Shown: positions 57,056 to 64,000 of the stretch, in pieces
How the letters are laid out: every line of letters starts with the position of its first letter
How positions within the stretch are numbered: the first letter of the stretch is position 1
From: Euphorbia lathyris
Taxonomy: Eukaryota; Streptophyta; Magnoliopsida; Malpighiales; Euphorbiaceae
Direction: 5' to 3'
Length of the DNA: 64,000 nt
NCBI RefSeq assembly: GCF_963576675.1
Contig: NC_088910.1
Location: 87,984,104 to 88,048,103 of the forward strand
Position numbers and translations under genes: made by a program
Notes under the pieces: generated by a model
The model's database searches: none
What the model saw: only the letters and a program-made list of their open reading frames with translations
Told to the model about the DNA's origin: nothing

Positions 57056-57553
57056 GGGTAAATTATACCCATGACCATTGAACTTTACCCATTTTTACAT
57101 TATGACCACTCAACTTTATTTCTTCCCTTTACACTTTAATACCGGTGGCCACTCAATTTTAACTAATTTCTCAAAATGACCGTTAACGACCTCAAAATGA
57201 AAATATTCAAGAATTAAAGTTGTTCAGAACGATATTTACCATGAAACCACATTTTTTATTTTCGAAAATCACATTTTTTGGAGCTTTCTCTCTCTAAAAA
57301 TTCAGTTTCTTTCTCCTAACCAAACAACACCTAAATGACCTCAAAACGAAAATTTTCAAGAATTAAAGTTCCTTAGAATATCATTAACGCTTTGGATTTT
57401 TTATTTTTAGCCATCAATGGTCATTTTGAGGCGTTAAGTGGCCACCGATGTTAAAAAGTGTAAAGTTCAGTAGTCATACCGGAAAAAAATGAAGTTCAGT
57501 GGCCATAATGTGAAAATTGGTAAAGTTCAGTGGCCATGGGTGTAATTTACCCC
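57056..57553. mobile_element. Fold-back element, 498 bp
   Basis: Begins GGGTAAATTATACCCATG and ends CATGGGTGTAATTTACCCC. Arms of about 120 bp carry iterated GTTCAGTGGCCATAATGT words (CATTATGACCACTCAACTT at the left). Flanks AAAACTTTT and AAAATTTTT are a 9-bp target duplication with one mismatch. The interior has two diverged copies of a CAAGAATTAAAGTT-containing segment, related to 1170-1350. Confidence 0.8.
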
Positions 57554-57721
57554 AAAATTTTTTCATAATTAGAGATTTGAGCTCAAGAAACTCTTTTAAA
57601 CCCTTATTCAGACTTTTAGAGTGGTTTAAACAACTAATTTTACCTCAAATCTCTCTCTATCAAACAACGCCTAAAGTCATTGATTTCTCTTTTACTCCTT
57701 TCACTTTTTAAAATTCTTTCC

Positions 57722-58495
57722 CTTATTGGGAGTTTGAAGGTTAATGGAGCTGAGAGTTAAAGGAGATAATAGAAAGGGAAGGGAAGTGATGGAAATGAAA
57801 GTTAAAAATTAACCTTGTTTGGGAGTTTATAGAATATAGGGTAAATAATTTATTAGTCCCCTAGTTTTTACCTAACATACTGTTTAGTCCTCCTATTTTG
57901 AAAAACACATTTTAAGGTCCCTATCTTTTACAAATATTAACCTTGTGGTCCTTTTATCTATTTTTTTATATTTTTAACCGAACATATCTTAGCTTTTAGG
58001 ACAACCACAGTACAATACAAGTTGACCATGTTACTCTGTTATTTTATATATGTCTATTTATGCTAAAATATAACGGTTACAAGTCTAAAAAAATTAGATA
58101 AACGGACCAAATGGTTAATATTGGCAAAAGATAGGGACCTTAAAATGTGTTTTTCAAAATAGAAGGACTAAACAGTGTGTTAGGTAAAAACCAGGGGACT
58201 AATAAATTAGTTACCCTAGAATATAAATAAGATTAAATGTTTAACTTCGTTTGTGAGTTTAAATATGGAGGGAAAATAAAGTTAAATTTACTCTGCAGAG
58301 ACAAAAAATTATAAAAAACTTTACGTTATTCCTATTTACCCCAAATTTGGATGTTAGAGAAAGTGAATATTTAATCTTATTAACCTCCATTTACTCCCAA
58401 AAAACAATTCCCAAACAAAATTAATTTGGTATTTAACCTTCCATTACTCTCGTAAACTTTCATTAACCCCCAAATAAGGGCTTAGGACCAAAAGC
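57722..58495. repeat. Third copy of the GGAGGTTAATGG palindromic repeat
   Basis: Runs from CCCTTATTGGGAGTTTGAAG to CCCCCAAATAAGGG and matches copies 1 and 2 at 38013-40805. It is split by the fold-back element 57839-58216. It lacks the foreign block seen in copy 1. Confidence 0.75.
57839..58216. mobile_element. Fold-back element nested in the palindromic repeat, 378 bp
   Basis: Begins GGGTAAATAATTTATTAG and ends CTAATAAATTAGTTACCC. Arms of about 125 bp match with few differences (ACACATTTTAAGGTCCCTAT in both). A perfect 9-bp target duplication TAGAATATA lies at 57830-57838 and 58217-58225. Confidence 0.9.
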
Positions 58496-59042
58496 TCCTA
58501 AATGTTGTAGGGGTCATACGGAATTCCCCCGTTCTCTCACCCGATTGAGATATCCTCTGTTTCGCCCAAGAAAGATTGATTAAATCATCAAAAATTTGGA
58601 ACGTGAAGTGCAATCAAGTTCAATTAGATCTATGCTTTTGAGGTACTCAAATTTAAGTCAAATCTTGATAGGTGAAGGAATATCAGAGCCGGAACTTGCT
58701 CTCATGTAGTGGACTCCATACCATTAGACACGTGCTTTGCACAGACCATTTTCTTTTAACTGAAGCCGTCCATTTCAATACCAAACCAAACCCTATCATT
58801 CCTTCCATCGAATCCCATTCCAAGAAATAAGGCTGGACCTTTTTTTCTGTTTCCCTTTTCCCATTTCCTCACTTTCCCGGAAAGGTCTCCTTTTCTTTTC
58901 TCAATTACCCCTCTAGGTATTGCTACGCCCTCCCTCTGTTTGGTTTCCCAGAAAACATTACTGTATTCACCCTCTGATTTTCTTCTAATCTGATTTTTTT
59001 TTTTATATATATTGTTTTTCTCTGGTTTTAGAGTTTAAAGTT
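58496..59042 (+). promoter_or_regulatory. Promoter and leader of the division-factor gene
   Basis: CT-rich DNA from about 58835 (TTTTCTGTTTCCC..TTTCCTCACTTTCCC) resembles a plant 5' leader; TTTATATATATTG at 59002-59014 is TATA-like but very close to the ATG at 59043. The transcription start is therefore uncertain. Confidence 0.4.
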
Positions 59043-59921
59043 ATGGCAGACGACAACACGATCGCCAACGGCGTTGGATTAGAGAATGACGATTCCACGA
59101 CTGAGATCTTCTACGAACCTGATCAGCGCGAGAACGAAACCAAGATGAAGGTGAAGGTCGATGCCTTGGAGCAGGAGAAACTCTCCCTGATCAGCGAGAA
59201 CGAAGACATCAAAGCTCAGATTGTGCAATTCAAAGCCGAGATTGAGTCGCTGAGATCCGAATCTTCGAAGCTGAAGCTGACGTTGGGAGAAATGGAGAGA
59301 GAGAACGAAGAGTCAAAGAAGAACTTGAAAGCGCTTGATGTGATTGCTCATAGAGCTCAGCAGCTCGAGAGTGAGGTTGTAAGGCTTCAACATGACTTGA
59401 TTTCAGCTATGAGCGCTGGAGAGGAATCCAATTCTGAGATTTCGGAGATGAAGAAATTGTTGGGAGAAAAGGAACTAAGTCTGGAGGAGTTGAGGAGAGA
59501 GAAGGTGGAGGAAGAGAATAAAATTAGGGATTTGGAAAAAAAAATTGGTGCATTGGAGGTAAAAGAAGTAGAGGAGAGGAGTAAGAAAGTGAGGATGGAG
59601 GAGGAGATGCTAGAGAAATTAGATGAAAAAGAGAAAGAGATGGGTGAGTATAAGAAGAAATTGCAGGCCTCGGAGGAGAAGCTGAGTGAAATGGAAGGAA
59701 AGGTTTTGGAGATGCAGAAGAAGGTGGAGGAAGCAGAAATTTCAATTGGTGGATTGAAGGAAAGGAGTATGGATGCTGTGAATGGGTTTGAAGGAGAGAA
59801 GAGTATAGGGAAGGGGACGGAAGGGTTGAAGGTGGGGATGCCGGTGTTGGCAGTTGGATTAACAGGTGCCTTTCTTGCTACGGCTGCTGTGGTGTACATT
59901 CACTATGCTAGGCGCTCATGA
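59043..59921 (+). CDS. PMD1: Peroxisomal and mitochondrial division factor-like tail-anchored coiled-coil protein
   Basis: Single exon, 292 residues, starting MADDNTIANG. Residues 1-35 are acidic and probably disordered. About 40-255 form a long coiled coil rich in Glu, Lys and Leu heptads. One hydrophobic segment, about 267-286 (PVLAVGLTGAFLATAAVVYI), lies six residues from the C-terminus, followed by HYARRS. This is a tail-anchor layout, with a short basic tail as in proteins sent to mitochondria or peroxisomes. The Arabidopsis PMD1/PMD2 proteins have the same size and order and promote division and shaping of both organelles. The assignment rests on architecture, N-terminal and C-terminal similarity recalled from the family, and gene neighbourhood. 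Other tail-anchored coiled-coil proteins remain an alternative. Confidence 0.75.
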   Translation: MADDNTIANGVGLENDDSTTEIFYEPDQRENETKMKVKVDALEQEKLSLISENEDIKAQIVQFKAEIESLRSESSKLKLTLGEMERENEESKKNLKALDVIAHRAQQLESEVVRLQHDLISAMSAGEESNSEISEMKKLLGEKELSLEELRREKVEEENKIRDLEKKIGALEVKEVEERSKKVRMEEEMLEKLDEKEKEMGEYKKKLQASEEKLSEMEGKVLEMQKKVEEAEISIGGLKERSMDAVNGFEGEKSIGKGTEGLKVGMPVLAVGLTGAFLATAAVVYIHYARRS

Positions 59922-61882
59922 TTCAGAGGTTAGGCTTTGAGTGAAGAAAAAAAATTTCAATTTTGGTAGATTCAAATCAGATATATGCTTGGCTTGGCAT
60001 TTGTTTTTTGGGTTGTTGAGAGTTATGCTTTACTCTAATTACTGGCTTGATTTTTCTGATTAAATGATATGCTTACTTAGTTGTTATGAAGGAATTTCTT
60101 CAGATTAGCTAGTGTAGTGCATCTACTATGCACTAGTGACTTTATCTGTGAATTGGTTGTTATCTACTTCAATTCTGACAGTTAAAATTGCTGGAATGGA
60201 ATATATATTTTTCCTAGTTGCTTGCAGTATCTTTTTCTGATGAAATTTTCTTTGTGTTAGCTTCACATACCATTCATTGTCTATTAGTTTTACTTTTGTG
60301 TGTTATCTTAGGAGGTTTTTGTGAGTTTGTATGAGAATCACCTAGTATTATTAAGTAAATATTTTTGATTGTATGAAAATACCTTGTATAAAGGTTTTGA
60401 CTTGATTGGGTTTTTGTGTTGTGACTGTCAAGCTTGACCCAGAAGCTTATTTTGAAAGCTAAAGTCCAAGAATTACTACTTCTACTATTATTTTTTAAAC
60501 ACCTCACGCACAAATAGGCTTGAAGTGTTGCCATTTTATCATGTGTTTGAAGTGTTGCCATTTTATCATGTGTTGAATTGAAGTAACAAATTGAATTTTG
60601 AACTCTTGAGCACTAGACTCTAATAAATTGTTAGAAGGGTAAAGATTATCTCACATGTATAGCTTCACATATATAGGTAACTAAGCTATAGAAGACATTC
60701 TATTTTGTTAGTCTGTTGGAAATTCATGGAAACGCTTCATTTTTTAGAGTTACATATGTGGAGCTATTTTTCCAATCTAATCTAGAAATTTCCTAGAAAA
60801 GGATTGTTTTACCAATCAAATTAGTAACAGATGTAAAAGAACAACAATGGAAAGTAATCGGGTGTCTTATCCATTCTAGAAGAGCTAGAGATGATTATGG
60901 CTAGTCGTAGTTATGTCCCATCAGAATTAGATCAATGGTAATAATTGCAGCACTTACTTCTAATTAGGGTTATTATCGTGTATTAACATTAATTGCTTAT
61001 CAAACCAATACAAAATGCACTTTATTTTTATCTGTTGGCTGTTTATAGCCATGTGCCAACTTGATTTTATGCTTGTCTGGTGCCATATCTGTTTGCTTCC
61101 TATCGTTACACTCGGGGCGAGTTTAAAGCAAGCAGCTAGTAATGCTCTGTTTTCTGGCTTGCAAGGTGATGCACTAAATTTGTCCCTCCCCCATTTTTCT
61201 TCCATCCTTCTCAAGTAAACACTTTCTTTTTATTATTATTTTAAATTTATAAAAATTTACTTTTTTGGGGAGGGGGCCGGGTGAATTCTCTTTTTCAGCG
61301 TAATGTTCACTTGAGCGGTGATTGACCAAACTCATTTGGCCAGTCACTGTCGTGGTGGGAAATAAATAAAAGGGATCACTGGGGTATATTCTCTTTTTTT
61401 ACTGTAATGTTCATTGGCTGGCTGGTGATTGACCAAACTCAAGTTGCCATCCAAGTGAACATTACCACTGTGTTTTTAAAAACTCTATTAGATTTTTGTT
61501 ATAACTTATAAGGGATGAATTAAATTGTTTAGTTCTAAAAATGAACTTTACATACAGTTTAGTCATTCAAATTGGCTTTTTTACATGTTCAAAAATTATT
61601 GATGATGTGTAATAATCCTGCTGCTTAGTTTTAGGATCGATTTGATATTCAAAGTTTGTTTTGATCTTATTTGATTTTATTTATCAATGTTGACGATGAA
61701 ATTGACCATTTATCCTCTGCCTACGGGTTGAAGTTTTGTTACAGATCAACTCTCGGTTAAAATGCGTGGTTGGTTTTTGAAATTGTCTCTTAACTATAAA
61801 ACTAAGATATTAAACATTCAATTTTGTAATTATCACCGATTTGTGAACCTTTTCGTACCAAACAAAAAGCTATTAAAATATA
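59922..61882. other. 3' flank and intergenic DNA, no gene recognised
   Basis: Includes a 27-bp tandem duplication with GAAGTGTTGCCATTTTATC near 60520-60573. A diverged tandem repeat at about 61285-61450 has two copies with TCTCTTTTT, GTAATGTTCA and GTGATTGACCAAACTCA. The open stretches on either strand near 60960-61218 lack protein features. Confidence 0.4.
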
Positions 61883-62563
61883 GGCCTAATGCATACCCAG
61901 CCCCCTAAAGTTGTCCGTTTTGTTCATTTAACCCCCTCACCTTACGGCACAACCCTTTAACCCCCTAAACTCCATAAAAATGGTATTTCTCACCCCCTTA
62001 ACTTGTCTAAATTTATCATTTTACCTCTTCTCAACTCATCGAATATCTTATTTACCCCTTTAACTCCATAAAAGTGGTATTTCTCACCACTTATGATCCT
62101 ATTTACCCTCTTAATTTCATAAAAATGGTATTTTTTATCCCTTTATAGTAGTAAAAAAAGTTGAATGAAGAAAGAACGAATAAAAAATACAAATAACAAG
62201 AACATTAATATAAACAAGTTAAATACATTATATGTAGGGATAATGTACCGAAATGGGCCTATGATTTTTGGGGAAGTATCAATTTAGGTTCCACTTTTAT
62301 GGAAAACATAAATATAGGTTTAACGTTTAAAAAAAGTTATCAATTTAGGCTTCGATAACGGATTGTAAGGGGTGAAAAATACCACTTTTATGAAGTTAAG
62401 GGGTAAATAGAACATTCTATGAGTTGGGGGGATAAATGGACAAGTTAAGGGGGTGAGAAATACCATTTTTATGGAGTTTAGGGGGTTAAAGGGTTATCCC
62501 GTAAGGTGAGGGGGTTAAATGAACAAAACGGACAACTTTAGGAGGCTGGGTATGCATTAGGCC
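61883..62563. mobile_element. Fold-back element, 681 bp, with a nested partial element
   Basis: Begins GGCCTAATGCATACCCAGCC and ends inverted (GGCTGGGTATGCATTAGGCC with GG/CC mismatches). Arms of about 200 bp carry iterated CCATAAAAATGGTATTTCTCACC words. A perfect 9-bp target duplication TAAAATATA lies at 61874-61882 and 62564-62572. Inside, 62238-62352 begins GGGATAATGTACCGAAATGG and resembles one arm end of the element at 28879-29795. Confidence 0.88.
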
Positions 62564-62819
62564 TAAAATATACTAGTAGTTTGTTAATAGCTTTCTTATA
62601 AGAATTTCCACCAGAAAAATTAAAATTATAAAGGGTTTATTCTTATTTTTTTAACTGTTTCAGTCAGGAAGGATATTACATTCTATTTTTCATGTGTATA
62701 TTTTATTTACTACAGCCATGGAATAAGGAAATTATGTCGGTATACCATTCCTCATTGAGAGTCTGGTTGACGCTACGATACTGGTTGAACTCGAAGTTTA
62801 AACATAGGATCATGATGAT

Positions 62820-62980
62820 GTTCGGCATGATTGATGTGTTGGAGAATAGAGTTGCCACTTAGATTTAATCTAGAAAATATTTTCAAGATTCATCACGTCC
62901 GACATGATTGACGTGTTGGAGAATAGAGTTGGCACTTAGATTTAATCTAGAAAATGTTTCTGAGATTCATCACGTTAAGC
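62820..62980. repeat. Tandem duplication of about 76 bp
   Basis: Two copies with GTGTTGGAGAATAGAGTTG, CACTTAGATTTAATCTAGAA and AGATTCATCACGT in the same order. Non-coding; lies beyond the 3' side of the copia relic that follows. Confidence 0.8.
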
Positions 62981-62999
62981 TTAACGAGTTCGGGAAATT

Positions 63000-63135
63000 A
63001 AGTATATTTTGGGAAGGTCTATACCCTCTTAGAAGAAAGAGTGGAAAATAATTTGGCGGAATACTTTTCTATTAATTTTTGAAGGATATTTATACTGATT
63101 ACAGAATTCTATAAGTGGTAGAACAATTATACAGA
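63000..63135 (-). repeat. Possible LTR end of the adjoining copia relic
   Basis: Minus strand has TATAAATATCC after the pol end and an AT-rich tract with CTTTCTTCTAAGAGGG, in the style of a promoter in an LTR. The position directly after RNase H fits a 3' LTR. Boundaries were not found. Confidence 0.3.
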
Positions 63136-63141
63136 ATATAC

Positions 63142-64000
63142 TCATATTATATTTGCTAGCTGGTCTGAACTGTGTCTATATAGAATTTCAATTTCATCAG
63201 AATCCAAATTGTCTTTAACGTAGTTCTTGTCAAGTTCTACATGCTTAGTTCTGTCATGTGGAATTGGATTGTTTGCAATCTCAATGGCTGGCATATTGTC
63301 GCAGAACAAGATCATAGATTTTTTTTTTATCCATACCCAAGTTCTTATAAGAGAATCTTCAACCAAGTGAGTTCGGATGTTCCGTGATGCATTGCATGAT
63401 ACTCTGCTTCAGCACTTGATAATGCTATAACATTTTGTTTCTTGCTTCTCCAAGTTACCAAGTTTCATCCCACAAATGATAAGTAGCCTGAAGTATATTT
63501 TTTTTTGTATGTTTTGTCTCCAGCAAAATCAGAATCTATACATGTCACAATATCTAAATAATCATTCTTAGTGAACATGACACTTTTTCCTTGAAAAGAC
63601 TTGAGATAGGCTAAAATTCGATTTACTGCATTCATGTGACGCTCACTCGGATTATAAATAAACTGACTCACAACGTCAACTGCATATGTCAAATCAGGTC
63701 TAGTGTGAGTTAAATAAATTAATTTTTCCACAACTCTCTGGTACCTTTCTTTGTTGGTCGGAATTTGATCTGGATAGATGGACAACCTATGATTAACTTC
63801 AATAGGAGTATCTATTGGCTTGCATGCAGAACATGTGATTTCAACCAAAAGATCCAAAACATACTTCCGTTGAGAGAAGAACTCCTTACTTTGACCGAGA
63901 TACTTCTATACCTAAGAAGTATTTTAGAGCTCTGAGATCCTTCATATCAAACTCTTTGGCCAAGTAATTATGAAGCTTCTCGATTTCATTATCATTATTA
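63142..64000 (-). pseudogene. Ty1/copia pol relic (RT end and RNase H), cut by the window edge
   Basis: Minus strand, entering from beyond 64000. Frames encode [22 protein letters not shown]; then, after a frameshift near 63885, DLLVEITCSACKPIDTPIEV, THTRPDLTYAVDVVSQF and TCIDSDFAGD; then RNase H with FCDNMPAIEIANNPIPHDRTKHVE and SSDQLANI. These are the copia RT C-terminus and RNase H in the correct order. Stops, frameshifts and a gap between the two main pieces show decay. Not the same family as the element at 5689. Confidence 0.85.

Noticed and set aside
59387..59899. 170-codon open frame antisense to the division-factor gene
   Set aside because: It mirrors the Glu/Lys-rich coiled coil (read as Ser/Phe-rich), a common artefact; no protein features of its own.
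60960..61218. Open stretches on both strands after the division-factor gene
   Set aside because: Short, no similarity, no splice context linking them to the upstream gene.

Overview
The window is nuclear DNA of a flowering plant, most likely a eudicot. It holds four intron-style plant genes with canonical GT/AG splice sites, set in AT-rich DNA packed with plant retrotransposons, hairpin elements and non-autonomous DNA transposons. The host genes are: a secreted X8-domain callose-binding protein (minus strand, 297-3512, three exons); ribose-phosphate pyrophosphokinase 4 (PRS4, plus strand, 18805-22786, seven exons); the TDY-type MAP kinase MPK20 (plus strand, 41504-51035, ten exons); and a tail-anchored coiled-coil protein of the peroxisomal and mitochondrial division factor family (plus strand, 59043-59921, one exon). 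From memory, the Arabidopsis counterparts lie close together on chromosome 2 (MPK20, PRS4, an X8 gene) and on the duplicated block of chromosome 3 (PMD1). The window therefore looks like an ancestral gene block stretched by transposons.

Layout. 1-3.6 kb: X8 gene with a small Helitron-like element in intron 2. 3.6-5.7 kb: decayed repeats. 5689-17187: an 11.5-kb Sirevirus-type Ty1/copia element with two 1.33-kb LTRs, a 5-bp target duplication, gag, pol with stop codons, and a 2.9-kb accessory ORF region behind what looks like its own TATA promoter. 17.4-18.5 kb: LINE tails. 18.8-22.8 kb: PRS4. 23.8-24.8 kb: a Mutator-like element with a 9-bp target duplication. 24.8-27.2 kb: an RTE-type LINE. 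27.2-28.1 kb: a copia gag relic. 28.9-31.3 kb: hairpin elements. 32.1-36.2 kb: an L1 LINE split by an LTR-like block. 36.4-40.8 kb: a dense cluster of hairpin elements. 40.8-51.0 kb: MPK20, with a second RTE copy in intron 8. 51.5-54.0 kb: MITE, LINE relic, a solo LTR of the Sirevirus, and a plant-mobile-domain relic. 54.3-58.5 kb: an 85-bp tandem array and nested hairpin elements. 59.0-59.9 kb: division-factor gene. 61.9-64.0 kb: another hairpin element and a copia pol relic running off the end.

The host genes do not form a pathway. PRS4 makes PRPP for nucleotide synthesis, MPK20 is a signalling kinase, the X8 protein is expected at the cell wall/plasmodesmata, and the division factor on organelle membranes. 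The most unusual material is in the repeats. At least seven hairpin elements of different sequence share 9-10-bp target duplications, and six of them begin with GGG. The copia element carries an accessory transcription unit with a host-like promoter and leader.
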